64,000 nucleotides of DNA from Coprobacillus sp. CAG:698 (GCA_000431235.1 HF988732.1:72384-136383), one strand, 5' to 3'. Positions 1-9,744 are shown, counted from the stretch's first letter. The notes: a model not told the origin generated them from the sequence alone. Translations and numbers: made by a program.

Positions 1-711
1 AATAACACAGGACTTGTGGAAATACCAATGGGAACTACTTTAAGAGAAGTTGTCTTTAATATTGGTGGAGGAATTCCAAAAGGTAAAACATTTAAAGCTG
101 TTCAAACTGGTGGTCCTAGTGGTGGTTGTTTAACAACAAAACATTTAGATACACCTATTGATTATGATAATTTAATTGCTGCAGGTTCAATGATGGGATC
201 TGGTGGTATGATAGTTATGGATGAAGATAATTGTATGGTCGATGTTGCTCGATTCTTCTTAGACTTTACAGTTGATGAATCATGTGGTAAATGTACTCCT
301 TGCCGTGAAGGAACTAAGAGAATGCTTGAAATCTTAGATATGATTTGTGATGGTAAAGGTACAATGGATGATTTAAACGAATTAGAAACTTTAGCAAATA
401 CAATTAAAGATTCTGCACTATGTGGTTTAGGACAAACAGCACCAAACCCTGTATTATCTACTTTAGCTAATTTCCGTAGTGAATATATTGCTCATGTTGT
501 TGATAAACAATGTCCTGCTGGTGTATGTAAATCACTTATCAAATATTATATTACAGATAAATGTATTGGTTGTGGTATGTGTGCTCGTAACTGCCCTGCT
601 GGTGCAATAACTGGTAAAATTAAAGAAAAACACGTTATTGATACAAAAGTATGTATTAAATGTGGAGCATGTAAGGCATCATGTAAATTTGGTGCTATAA
701 TTACAAAGTAG
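1..711 (+). CDS. hydB: NADH-binding (NuoF-like) subunit HydB of electron-bifurcating [FeFe]-hydrogenase, 5'-truncated
   Basis: The reading frame is open from base 1, so the start lies outside the window; the GTG at 16 is an internal valine codon (frame reads [13 protein letters not shown]). What remains is the C-terminal part of a NuoF/HydB protein: the FMN/NADH domain tail, a [4Fe-4S] motif ([13 protein letters not shown]) and a C-terminal 2x[4Fe-4S] ferredoxin domain ([15 protein letters not shown] and [15 protein letters not shown]). The extra ferredoxin tail is typical of hydrogenase HydB rather than of complex I NuoF. In this family the subunit takes electrons from NADH and passes them to HydA, usually with ferredoxin as the second donor. 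It is 12 bases upstream of hydA, whose ribosome site (AGGAGG) directly follows the TAG stop, so the two are co-transcribed. A HydC-like (NuoE) gene is expected just upstream but is not visible. Confidence 0.93.
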   Translation, partial: NNTGLVEIPMGTTLREVVFNIGGGIPKGKTFKAVQTGGPSGGCLTTKHLDTPIDYDNLIAAGSMMGSGGMIVMDEDNCMVDVARFFLDFTVDESCGKCTPCREGTKRMLEILDMICDGKGTMDDLNELETLANTIKDSALCGLGQTAPNPVLSTLANFRSEYIAHVVDKQCPAGVCKSLIKYYITDKCIGCGMCARNCPAGAITGKIKEKHVIDTKVCIKCGACKASCKFGAIITK

Positions 712-723
712 GAGGAACAAACA

Positions 724-2484
724 ATGGAAAATGTAAATGTAACTATAAATGGTATACAAGTTGAAGTCCCTAGCACAGCTACAGTTTTAGATGCAGCCAA
801 AATTGCTGGTGTTGATATTCCTCGTCTTTGTTTCTTAAAAGGAATAAATGAAAATTCTTCATGTAGATTATGTGTTGTTGAGATAGAAGGTATTAGAACT
901 CTTAAAAATTCATGTACTGTTCAAGTGACAGATGGAATGGTTGTTAAGACTAATACTGAAAGAGTTAAAAAGGCAGTTATAGCTAACTTACAGTTGATTG
1001 CTGGTAATCATCGCTTTGAATGCTGGAAGTGTCCACGTGAACATAATTGCGAATTATTAAGACTTTTAAGAAAATATGATATTCCAAATGTTATTGGTGA
1101 AAATCCATCTTTTGCTAAGAAAGAACAAATAGTAAATATTTCTGATGCCATAGAATTAGATAGTTCAAAATGTGTTTTGTGTGGCAGATGTATTTCCGCG
1201 TGTGAAAAACAATCAGGTATTTCGGTACTAGATTTCAATTATCGTGGTTCAAAAACTTTTGTAGGTCCAGCACTTGGTTATCCTATTGAAAAAGCTGGTT
1301 GTATTTTCTGTGGTAAGTGTATTCAAGCTTGTCCAACAGGAGCAATAAAAGAAAAAGACGATATAAAAATTGCTCAAGATTACGTAGAAAACAAAGAATA
1401 TTATACAGTAGCTTGTATTGCACCGGCTGTTAGATCTGCACTTGCTGAAGAGTTCGGATATAAAATTGGTACCAATGCTGAAGGTAAAACATATGCTGCT
1501 TTAAAAGCTTTAGGTATTGACGATATAACTGATGTTAATTTTGCTGCTGATGTAACGATAATGGAAGAAGGAACTGAATTCATCGGTCGTTTAAATAAAT
1601 ATTTAAAAGGTGAAGAAACAGTTTTACCACTATTTACATCATGTTCTCCAGGCTGGATCAGATATATTGAAACATATTATCCAGAATTCTTGCCTAATCT
1701 TTCATCAACAAAATCTCCTCAACAAATCCAAGGAGCTTTAATTAAACATTATTATGCTGAAAAAATAGGTGTTGATAAAGATAAGATTCGTGTAATTTCT
1801 ATTATGCCTTGTATTGCTAAAAAGTTTGAAGCTAAGAGACCAGAAATGGAATCAGATGGTTTAAGAGATGTTGATGTAGTACTAACAACAAGAGAACTTG
1901 CACGTTGGATAAAGAAAAATGATATAGATTTCAGAAATTTAGATGAATATACTCCAACATCTCCACTTGCAAAATACACAGGAGCAGGCGTTATCTTTGG
2001 AGTCACAGGTGGTGTAATGGAAGCAGCCTTAAGAACTGTGAAAGACATTTTAGAAGAAAAAGATAATAAAGAAGTTGAAGTTAAACCTGTACGTGGTATT
2101 GAGGATATTAAAGAAGCAACAATAACAATTGCTGGTAAAGAACTTACGGTAGCAGTTGTTCATGGTGCTGTTAATATTCCAACAATGCTTAAGAAAATAA
2201 AAGATAATCCTGGCAAATATGCATTTGTTGAGTTTATGGGATGCACAGGCGGTTGTGTAAATGGAGGAGGTCAACCAGTTGTACCATCATATATAGCCGA
2301 TGATATTGACGTGAGAAGTTTAAGAGCGAGTGTATTATATAACATTGATGAAAATGCAAAAGTACGTAAGTCACATGAAAATCCATATGTTATAGAATTA
2401 TACAAAGAGTTTTTAAAAGAACCAAATAGTGAACTTGCACATCACTTACTTCATACACACTATGTTAAAAGATCAAGTTATTAA
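724..2484 (+). CDS. hydA: [FeFe]-hydrogenase catalytic subunit HydA
   Basis: 586 residues with the full modular order of a group A3-like HydA: N-terminal [2Fe-2S] domain (C36, C47, C50, C64), His-Cys [4Fe-4S] (H96, C100, C103, C109), 2x[4Fe-4S] ferredoxin domain (C150-C160 and C193-C203), then the H-cluster domain with L1 TSCSPGW (305-311), L2 MPCIAKK (C363) and L3 with C507 and C511 before GGGQP. A small-subunit-like C-terminal tail follows. The reaction is reversible H2 formation from protons, fed from HydB and ferredoxin in the cytoplasm. The second Cys of the usual TSCCP motif is Ser308; by spacing to C363 (55) and C507 (144) it falls at an H-cluster ligand position of the clostridial enzyme. 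Start is fixed by AGGAGG eight bases upstream. A strong terminator follows, so hydBA ends the transcript. Maturases HydEFG are not in the window. Confidence 0.95.
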   Translation: MENVNVTINGIQVEVPSTATVLDAAKIAGVDIPRLCFLKGINENSSCRLCVVEIEGIRTLKNSCTVQVTDGMVVKTNTERVKKAVIANLQLIAGNHRFECWKCPREHNCELLRLLRKYDIPNVIGENPSFAKKEQIVNISDAIELDSSKCVLCGRCISACEKQSGISVLDFNYRGSKTFVGPALGYPIEKAGCIFCGKCIQACPTGAIKEKDDIKIAQDYVENKEYYTVACIAPAVRSALAEEFGYKIGTNAEGKTYAALKALGIDDITDVNFAADVTIMEEGTEFIGRLNKYLKGEETVLPLFTSCSPGWIRYIETYYPEFLPNLSSTKSPQQIQGALIKHYYAEKIGVDKDKIRVISIMPCIAKKFEAKRPEMESDGLRDVDVVLTTRELARWIKKNDIDFRNLDEYTPTSPLAKYTGAGVIFGVTGGVMEAALRTVKDILEEKDNKEVEVKPVRGIEDIKEATITIAGKELTVAVVHGAVNIPTMLKKIKDNPGKYAFVEFMGCTGGCVNGGGQPVVPSYIADDIDVRSLRASVLYNIDENAKVRKSHENPYVIELYKEFLKEPNSELAHHLLHTHYVKRSSY

Positions 2485-2505
2485 TAAAAAGTAATAACTT
2501 AGTAC

Positions 2506-2540
2506 AAAAGCATTTGAACATTTGTTTGGATGCTTTTTTT
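2506..2540 (+). terminator. Rho-independent terminator after hydA
   Basis: A perfect 14-bp stem (with G-U pairs) from 2506-2519 and 2524-2537 closes a 4-base loop and ends in a run of T. It separates the hydrogenase operon from the phosphatase gene that starts at 2564. Confidence 0.9.
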
Positions 2541-2563
2541 AAAACTTAATTTAGGAGTACGTT

Positions 2564-4864
2564 ATGAAAAAAATAATTATCTTTATTCTATTGTTTATGT
2601 TTTTAGGATCATTTGCCATTGTTAATGCTACATCATCAGATAAATTTTATACTATAGTATGTAATCCTGGTGAAGAGTCTGCAAATGAAATGAGAATTAA
2701 TTGGCATACTGACTTGGGAGTAGTTGATAGCTATGTTGTATATACTAAAAAAAGTGATACTGAGTGGAAAAATAGTTTAAAAGCTGAAAATGAATTCTTT
2801 GTAAATAAGTCATTTACACAATTAAATGCAATCGGAAATGATTTAATTCAAAACGGAGCTGTTCTCAAAAATCTCGAAAGTGGAACAGAATACATGTATA
2901 AAATTACTGATGGTAAAGAAGAAAGTGAAGTCAGATATTTTAAAACTTCAAATTCTTCGTTTAGTTTTATTTGGTCAAGTGATTTTCATGCGTATTATGA
3001 TGATGCAAGAAGATTAAATAATGCTACAAAAAATATTGAAGAAGCAATTAACATTAATGGTGGAGTTGACTTTATTTTATCTACGGGTGATTATATCGCT
3101 CATGGTGGAACTTATAAATGGTGGAAACAAGTTTCAGAAGCAAGTTGGATGAAAAAATATATGTTTGCTTCAACTTTAGGAAATCATGACTGGATGACAA
3201 GTAAAGGGACAACAAAGGCGTTAGGTGCATCTCATAACTTTTTTAGTGCATTTCAAAATAATCCTAAAAATGGTTATAGTGGACAGGAAAATGTTTGTTA
3301 TTATTTCTATTATGGTGATGCTTTGTTTGTAGTCATGAATACAGAAGAGTATACACAAGCACAATATGATTGGGTTGAAAGTGTGCTGAAAAAAGCAAAC
3401 TCACAATACATATTCCTTGTTCAACATTATCAAGCTTTTGGTCCAAATGGTTCAAAAAATTCAGCTGGGTATACAAGATGGCATAATTTATGCGATAAGT
3501 ATGGTGTTGATGTTTTCTTTAGCGGTAATTCACATGTGTATATACGTTCAAATTCAATTTATAACGATAAAGTAAGTGAAGATGAAACAAAAGGAACTGT
3601 TTATATGGTAGCTCCATCATCAGATGGTGATAGAGGATCAACATTCCCAGGAATTAGCAATAATAAAGATTTAATAGCTTATGGTTGGGCTGGTGGAACA
3701 ACTCAAGTAGCATGTTCAATCGTTAGTGTTAATGAAGGTGGTATAACTACAAAACTTATCAATAAGGGTGGAGAAATTCTTGATCATAACTTTATTAAAG
3801 CTAAAAGACATGCAACATCGAGAACTACTCATTCTTTGGGTGATTTTGATAAATATAATTTTGAAAAAGAAATATCTGTATCAGTAAACTCTAAAGATAT
3901 CAATAAACCTCGTGTAAAAATATCTGCTGATGGTTATAATGTTTTAAAGAATGTAAAAATTAGTAATGAAGTTACTGGTGATGTATATTATAATAGTAAA
4001 ACTATTCAAAATATGTCATATTTATATTTAGATAGCGTTCCTAAAGGTATAATTAAAATGAAAATCGAATTGTATTATTATGATAACGTAATAAAAACCA
4101 TATATAGAGAACTTAAGAATACACCAAAATGGGGCAGTCTATCAAATATCAAATACATAGTAAATGAAAATAAAATAGATATCAAATGGGTAGAAAAAAT
4201 ATATATAGATACAATAAAATCTTTTGATTTATACGTTAATGATAAATTGTTTAAATCAATTGATCCAAATATTTGTGAAGTAAGTATTCCTAATTTAGAA
4301 TTTGATACTAATTATAATATCAGTATCAAAGTAATTGAAAATGATGGAACAATACTTGATGTTTATAGTGAGTCTTGCAAGACAGAAGTTAAAAAATGGA
4401 AAATTGAATTTCTAGATATAAATGGTAATGTAATTTCGACACAATATGTTGCAAGTGGCGAAAGTGCAGAAGAAGTAATTGCCCCAAATGTTAATGGTTA
4501 TGAATTTTTAAACTGGGATAAATCATTTGCAAATATTGAAAGTGATTTAGTTATTAAACCAATTTATGAGAAAATAATCAAATATTATATTGTTAAGTTT
4601 ATCGATGAAAATGGAAAAATTCTAAAAGAAGAAAAAGTAGAAGAAGGAAAAAGTGCAACGCCTCCTTTATTTCCAACAAAAGAAGGGTATAAATTTGTAA
4701 GTTGGGATAAATTATTTACAAATATTGAAAGTGATTTAGTTATTAAACCAATTTATGAAAAAATTGAAGAAGAGAAAAAGGAAAGCTGTAAGAATGGAGC
4801 AACTATCGTTTTTACTTCTTTATTATTACTAGGATTATGTTTTATAAGACAAAGAAAATACTAA
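2564..4864 (+). CDS. Secreted, membrane-anchored purple acid phosphatase-like metallophosphoesterase
   Basis: 766 residues. An N-terminal signal peptide (hydrophobic 4-20) is followed by a fibronectin-like PAP N-terminal domain (about 30-130) and a calcineurin-type metallophosphoesterase domain: SSDFHAYY near 139, GDYI near 174, GNHDW near 206, QHYQ near 287 and GNSHVY near 320, together supplying the dinuclear metal site. Known relatives hydrolyse phosphate monoesters outside the cell; the substrate here is unknown. The last GH-H motif reads GNSH, with the first His replaced by Asn, so metal binding may differ. Residues 610-733 hold two near-identical InlB/MucBP-type repeats ending in IESDLVIKPIYEK. 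The protein ends with Cys-Lys-Asn-Gly, a hydrophobic helix and an RQRK tail, with no LPXTG. Ribosome site AGGAG precedes the ATG. It sits as a single gene between two terminators, beside the fusion gene at 4972. Confidence 0.85.
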   Translation: MKKIIIFILLFMFLGSFAIVNATSSDKFYTIVCNPGEESANEMRINWHTDLGVVDSYVVYTKKSDTEWKNSLKAENEFFVNKSFTQLNAIGNDLIQNGAVLKNLESGTEYMYKITDGKEESEVRYFKTSNSSFSFIWSSDFHAYYDDARRLNNATKNIEEAININGGVDFILSTGDYIAHGGTYKWWKQVSEASWMKKYMFASTLGNHDWMTSKGTTKALGASHNFFSAFQNNPKNGYSGQENVCYYFYYGDALFVVMNTEEYTQAQYDWVESVLKKANSQYIFLVQHYQAFGPNGSKNSAGYTRWHNLCDKYGVDVFFSGNSHVYIRSNSIYNDKVSEDETKGTVYMVAPSSDGDRGSTFPGISNNKDLIAYGWAGGTTQVACSIVSVNEGGITTKLINKGGEILDHNFIKAKRHATSRTTHSLGDFDKYNFEKEISVSVNSKDINKPRVKISADGYNVLKNVKISNEVTGDVYYNSKTIQNMSYLYLDSVPKGIIKMKIELYYYDNVIKTIYRELKNTPKWGSLSNIKYIVNENKIDIKWVEKIYIDTIKSFDLYVNDKLFKSIDPNICEVSIPNLEFDTNYNISIKVIENDGTILDVYSESCKTEVKKWKIEFLDINGNVISTQYVASGESAEEVIAPNVNGYEFLNWDKSFANIESDLVIKPIYEKIIKYYIVKFIDENGKILKEEKVEEGKSATPPLFPTKEGYKFVSWDKLFTNIESDLVIKPIYEKIEEEKKESCKNGATIVFTSLLLLGLCFIRQRKY

Positions 4865-4888
4865 AGTATCCCAATTGGGGTACTTTTT
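4863..4888 (+). terminator. Rho-independent terminator
   Basis: AAAGTATCCC pairs with GGGGTACTTT around an AATT loop, followed by T residues. It overlaps the stop codon of the upstream phosphatase gene by two bases. Confidence 0.85.
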
Positions 4889-4941
4889 AAAATTTAATGA
4901 AAATGATTTCATTTTTTGTTTTCTTTTTGTTAAATTTTTGG

Positions 4942-4952
4942 TATAATATAAT
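4942..4952 (+). promoter_or_regulatory. Promoter -10 region for the gene at 4972
   Basis: Two overlapping TATAAT hexamers (4942-4947 and 4947-4952) lie 20-30 bases before the ATG at 4972 in a T-rich stretch. No good -35 is spaced at 17 bases; TTGTTT at 4917-4922 is the best upstream candidate. The position of this element inside an in-frame upstream extension (from 4897) is why the later ATG was chosen as start. Confidence 0.55.
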
Positions 4953-4971
4953 AGTATTCGGGAGGATTATT

Positions 4972-7900
4972 ATGAAAACAAAAAAAATTTTAATTTTTTG
5001 CCAAGTGGTTGTACTGCTTCTTTTAGTATTTTCATTTTTTGATTTCAATTTAAAAGCAGCTTCAAGCATAGGTTTAGGTGATGTTGATTACACTGAAAAA
5101 AGAGACATCTATGATGGTGTCAGTCTAGAATATGCTGTTGGATACAACAATAATGAAGAACAAAAAGCATATACAGTAGAAATGAAAAAAGGATCCTTAA
5201 TTCCTTATTCTACATATGGCGAATACATATATGGTGGAGAAATTCTTTCAAAGATGATTAAGGAAGGGGAAAATGAATTCAACAAAAAAGTTGTTGTGGC
5301 AATAAATGGTGATTTCTATGACACATCGAATGGTGTCGCTAGAGGTATTATGATTGTCAATGGAAAATTAGTGACTTTAGGTTATGCGGTTGGTTCAGAA
5401 GATGCTTTAGGATTTAAAGATGATGGATCAGTTATTTTTGCAAAACCTGATTTTACAATTTCTTTCAATAATGGTGAAAATTCATATGATATAAAATATT
5501 TAAATAATGATCGTAAGTACAACAAGGAAGATTTATTCTTATATACGAGTGATTTTGGGTCTTCAACTAAATCATATGCTGATGGAAAAGAAATCGTTCT
5601 CTCAACTGATGATGAGACTTTTAAAATCGGTTCAACAATAAAAGCTAAAGTTGAATCAATAGGAGTAAAAGATTCAACATTAAATCCGGGTCAAATTATT
5701 TTAGCATCTGGTAATCGAAGTGATTCTCGATTAAGTGGACTAACTATTGGGCAAGAAATTACAATTACAGTAAATGATAATAATCCTTCTAGTGGATGGA
5801 GTGAAGTTGTTCAATCAATAGGTTATCCACATTTGCTTGCGAAGGATGGAAAGCCAACGGGAGCAATTGAAGATCCAGCTGTACACCCACGTACTGCCTT
5901 GGGCGTAAAAAAGGATGGTACAGTAGTTTTATTCCAAGTTGATGGAAGACAACCTGGATGGAGTAATGGTGTAACTTTTAAACAAATGGTTGAATGGCTT
6001 GTTGATGTGAAAGGCTGCGATACAGTTGTTAACCTAGATGGTGGTGGTTCATCTACTATTATGGCCCATTTGCCTGGTAATAGTGATGCCGAAGTTTTGA
6101 ATTCACCTTCAGATGGTGGTGAGCGTTCAAATTCCAATGCTATTTTATTCTTTGCACCTGATGATGCAGACCCTAATAGAGAAATATCTCATTTGCATTC
6201 GTATCCTAAAAATTTATGTATTTTAGAAGGTGCTGAAACTAATATTAAAGTTCTAGCAACTGATAAATATTATTATCCAGTTGCTACACCTACTGATTTA
6301 AAATATGAATCTGATAATGAAGCTATTAAAGTTGAAAATGGTAAGTTAACTTGTGGGAAAACAAGTACAAAAGGAACAATAACTATAACAAGTAATAATA
6401 TAAAAGAAACTATGGATGTAACTGTTATCGATAATATTACAAAAATTGCTGTAGACAAAACAATTATTTCTGTAGCTCCAAATGGAAAGACAGAAATAAA
6501 AGTAACAGCTTATAATGGAAGTATGCCATTAACTACTTCTAATAGTTCATTTACATGGGATGTTAGCCCTAAAACAGTAGGAAGTGTTTCCAATGGCATC
6601 TTTACAGGAAGTAGCACTGGAGGAACAGGAACTCTTACAATAAGTTTTAAAAAATATAATACAAGTATCCCTGTTGAGGTTGGTAAACTTCCAAATATGA
6701 TTCAAACATTTGAGAATATTACAATTGGTAAAGAATGGATTTCTACAATCGAAAATAAAGGTAATGGCGGAGATGGAAAAGTATCAATTAATACTGATGA
6801 AAGATATGTTAAGTTTGGAAAGAAATCATTAAGAATTGATTATGATTTCCGTTCAGCAACTGCAACAACAGGTGTTACTGCGTACCAATCAGGTGGATAT
6901 TACAAGTTAGAAGGTTATCCAACCAATATAGGTATGTGGGTTTATGGAGATGGAAATGGAGCCAATGTACGTATTCAAATTCGTGATGGTAAGGGAGCAG
7001 TTCAATATATTTCCTTTGAACCAAGTGTTGTTGATTGGGTTGGGTGGAAGTATATTGAGACTAGTATTCCTACTGGTCTTCCAACACCAATTCAAATTCA
7101 ATATCCAATCAGAGTAATGAGCGTTGGTGGAAAAGTAAAAACAAATGGTACTCTTTATTTTGATAACATAAGAGCAGTTTATGGTTTTAAAAATGATGAT
7201 TTGAAAGAACCTACATTTAGTGAAATAACTCCAGTAGATGGCTCATTTACTGATAACAATCAAGAAAGAATAAGTGTTAATTTAAAAGATGAACCTGATG
7301 AAAATAACAATTATACTGGTATAAATAAAGATTCAATAAAAATGTGGTTAAATGATGAAGAAATCACAAATCTTGTTTTAGTTGATAATTCAGATGGATC
7401 AATTACATGTAATTACACTCCATCAGCTTTATCATTATTGAAACCAGGACCTCAAAACATCAAAATGCGTGTTGAGGATAACTATGGTAACTTTACAATT
7501 AAAAACTGGCAATTCACACTAAATGGCGAATATGCAGGTGTAATAGGCGAAAAACCAACGGAAAGTACGATTTATGCTGGTGATACAGTATATTATTATG
7601 TGAAAACAAAATCATACAAAAACTTTGAAAAAGTAACTGGAAAGATGAGTTTCAATAATAAAGCTTTAATGTTAACTGGTGTATCAGTTGAAGATAAAAA
7701 TATAAAAGCTGATGTAACTAAAACAACTGATGCTAACTCAAAAGGTGTATTCGAGTTTACACTATCAGGAATGAATCAATATGAAATAACAGAAAGTGGT
7801 AATTTAATAAGATTAGCATTTAAAGTTAAAAATGGTTTCACAAGTGGTTCAGATAGTAATATAGTATTTAGTGATGTTTATGTTTACGAAAAAGGTTACA

Positions 7901-9684
7901 ATAAACCAACAAAGTTTATATTACCAAGCTATGAAGTTAAGGTTGATTATAAATATCGAATAAGCTTTGTAACATCAACTGTAGGAAGTTCAATAAAATT
8001 TAAAGTAACTGATGACAAATTAAATCCTGTAGAAGGAGTATCGTTTGAAACAACAGCCTCAATTAGTTCAAAAATTAATGTAACTACAGACAAAGATGGA
8101 TTTGCTATTATCGATAATTTTAAAGAGTTAAAAGAAAATACAACTTTTACGATAAAGGCTATAAAGGGAAAATATTATAGTGAAGATGTTACTGTGAAAA
8201 TTCAACCTAGCCTTGGAAGTAATATTCCATCATCGATATTTGTTTCTCCTGGAGCAAATGCAACAAATAGTGTTTACTTAACATGGAAAACAAATCTAAC
8301 TACAACAAAAACAGTTGTTAATTATCGAATAAAAGGAACTGAAACATGGGAAACAGTTGAAAACAAAAATGGTATCGAACGTGTGTATGTAAAAACAGGA
8401 TCAATGCATCAAGAATACTTAGCTCATATGATTTTGCTTTCAAATTTGAAAGAAAATACTGAATATGAATATTATGTAGGTGATGGAACAAATAATTCAA
8501 AGACATATGCATTTAAAACATTACCTACAAAAGAAGTAGAAATTGTATTCTTAGGCGATCCACAAAACACAAATGAAACAGGATATCAAATAACTAAGAA
8601 AACATTAGATGCTGCTTTTAAGAGAGTACCTAATGCTAATTTATTAATGTATGCAGGAGATATAGTTGACGATGTAACAATTAATTCACAATGGGAAGCC
8701 TTCCATAAGGTATTAGAAGGTTACAATACTAGTGTTATAACAGCTGCTGCTACAGGAAATCATGATGTAATTACATCTTACTCACGTCCTTTTATTACAA
8801 GCTTAACGCCATTACAAAATGGAATTGAGACAATAGGTGCTAGTTATTCATTTGAAATTGGTAATGCATGTATTTGTGTAATTGATACAGAATCAGCATC
8901 TTTGTTTGATGAAGAAGCTGAATGGTTAAAGTCAGTAATGAGCAAAACAGACAAAGATTTCAAGATTGTGTTAATGCATAGAAGTCCATATGCCTCAAAT
9001 TACGATGAACCATATATAAGAGACTATTGGCCAAGTGTTTTTGAGGAAGCAAAAGTTGACTTAGTTCTTTCAGGTCATGATCATGTATATGCTTCAACAA
9101 CAATGTTAGGAAAAGAAAAAACTACAACAGACAAAGGTGTAACTTATGTTGTAGGTGGTGCTTGTGGGCAAAAATATTATAACGCAAATAATATTTCTTC
9201 ACGTTATTGGCTTGATGTTGTCTATGATGAAGATGTACCTGTATATACAACAATAAAAATAAAAGATGGAGCTTTAAAACTTGAAAGTTATGCTCTTAAG
9301 GGAACTGAAGAAGTGCTAATTAATACAATATCAATTAATGCAAAAAAAGAAGACGTAAAAGAAATAGAATTGGATTTAGATGGTTATCTTGCAACAACTC
9401 AAAATAGCATTGTGCTAAAAGGTAAAGCAATTGGTACAAATAATGAAGTATTATCTGAAAACATAAACTTTGAAATAAAAAATGAAGTTAAAGGCGTAAC
9501 AATTAAGAATAATACTTTAACTGTAGCTAGTGAGTTAGAACATAAAACACAAGTGACAATAATTGCTTCATATAGAGGAGTTACAAAAGAATTTACGATA
9601 AATGTAAAACTTCTTGATAGTGCCATTGTTTCTAAATCAATAAATGAAATAACAAAATCATATTTGGATATATTCATAAAATAA
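4972..9684 (+). CDS. Secreted fusion: phosphodiester glycosidase (NAGPA) + Ig/cohesin-like domains + purple acid phosphatase-like domain
   Basis: 1570 residues from the ATG preceded by GGGAGG; an in-frame ATG at 4897 is upstream of the likely promoter and was rejected. After a signal peptide comes a NAGPA/DUF2233 phosphodiester glycosidase domain (about 100-390) with AINGDFYDTSNG, DGRQPGWS and NLDGGGSST. Then follow a bacterial Ig-like domain (about 450-570), a jelly-roll/carbohydrate-binding-like region (580-740), a cohesin-like beta domain (about 862-985), a PAP N-terminal fibronectin-like domain (about 1085) and a metallophosphoesterase (1188-1410: GDPQNTN, GDIVDD, GNHDV, LMHRSPY, GHDHVYA), ending in another Ig-like domain. 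NAGPA family enzymes remove a sugar from a sugar-1-phosphodiester; the second domain could then remove the exposed phosphate, giving a two-step enzyme in one chain. That coupling is inference. No lipobox, LPXTG or C-terminal anchor is seen, so it is probably secreted. Confidence 0.85.
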   Translation: MKTKKILIFCQVVVLLLLVFSFFDFNLKAASSIGLGDVDYTEKRDIYDGVSLEYAVGYNNNEEQKAYTVEMKKGSLIPYSTYGEYIYGGEILSKMIKEGENEFNKKVVVAINGDFYDTSNGVARGIMIVNGKLVTLGYAVGSEDALGFKDDGSVIFAKPDFTISFNNGENSYDIKYLNNDRKYNKEDLFLYTSDFGSSTKSYADGKEIVLSTDDETFKIGSTIKAKVESIGVKDSTLNPGQIILASGNRSDSRLSGLTIGQEITITVNDNNPSSGWSEVVQSIGYPHLLAKDGKPTGAIEDPAVHPRTALGVKKDGTVVLFQVDGRQPGWSNGVTFKQMVEWLVDVKGCDTVVNLDGGGSSTIMAHLPGNSDAEVLNSPSDGGERSNSNAILFFAPDDADPNREISHLHSYPKNLCILEGAETNIKVLATDKYYYPVATPTDLKYESDNEAIKVENGKLTCGKTSTKGTITITSNNIKETMDVTVIDNITKIAVDKTIISVAPNGKTEIKVTAYNGSMPLTTSNSSFTWDVSPKTVGSVSNGIFTGSSTGGTGTLTISFKKYNTSIPVEVGKLPNMIQTFENITIGKEWISTIENKGNGGDGKVSINTDERYVKFGKKSLRIDYDFRSATATTGVTAYQSGGYYKLEGYPTNIGMWVYGDGNGANVRIQIRDGKGAVQYISFEPSVVDWVGWKYIETSIPTGLPTPIQIQYPIRVMSVGGKVKTNGTLYFDNIRAVYGFKNDDLKEPTFSEITPVDGSFTDNNQERISVNLKDEPDENNNYTGINKDSIKMWLNDEEITNLVLVDNSDGSITCNYTPSALSLLKPGPQNIKMRVEDNYGNFTIKNWQFTLNGEYAGVIGEKPTESTIYAGDTVYYYVKTKSYKNFEKVTGKMSFNNKALMLTGVSVEDKNIKADVTKTTDANSKGVFEFTLSGMNQYEITESGNLIRLAFKVKNGFTSGSDSNIVFSDVYVYEKGYNKPTKFILPSYEVKVDYKYRISFVTSTVGSSIKFKVTDDKLNPVEGVSFETTASISSKINVTTDKDGFAIIDNFKELKENTTFTIKAIKGKYYSEDVTVKIQPSLGSNIPSSIFVSPGANATNSVYLTWKTNLTTTKTVVNYRIKGTETWETVENKNGIERVYVKTGSMHQEYLAHMILLSNLKENTEYEYYVGDGTNNSKTYAFKTLPTKEVEIVFLGDPQNTNETGYQITKKTLDAAFKRVPNANLLMYAGDIVDDVTINSQWEAFHKVLEGYNTSVITAAATGNHDVITSYSRPFITSLTPLQNGIETIGASYSFEIGNACICVIDTESASLFDEEAEWLKSVMSKTDKDFKIVLMHRSPYASNYDEPYIRDYWPSVFEEAKVDLVLSGHDHVYASTTMLGKEKTTTDKGVTYVVGGACGQKYYNANNISSRYWLDVVYDEDVPVYTTIKIKDGALKLESYALKGTEEVLINTISINAKKEDVKEIELDLDGYLATTQNSIVLKGKAIGTNNEVLSENINFEIKNEVKGVTIKNNTLTVASELEHKTQVTIIASYRGVTKEFTINVKLLDSAIVSKSINEITKSYLDIFIK

Positions 9685-9699
9685 TGTCATTATGAAATT

Positions 9700-9744
9700 A
9701 GCATCCTTAAACTATGTTATATTAGTTTTAAGGATGCTTTTCTT
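9700..9744 (+). terminator. Rho-independent terminator
   Basis: AGCATCCTTAAACTA pairs with TAGTTTTAAGGATGCT (one bulged T) around an 8-base loop and ends in TTTTCTTT. It closes the phosphodiester glycosidase/phosphatase transcript. Confidence 0.88.

Noticed and set aside
4897..4971. Upstream start giving a 1595-residue product for the gene at 4972
   Set aside because: The extension covers the likely -10 region and has no ribosome site, whereas GGGAGG precedes the ATG at 4972.
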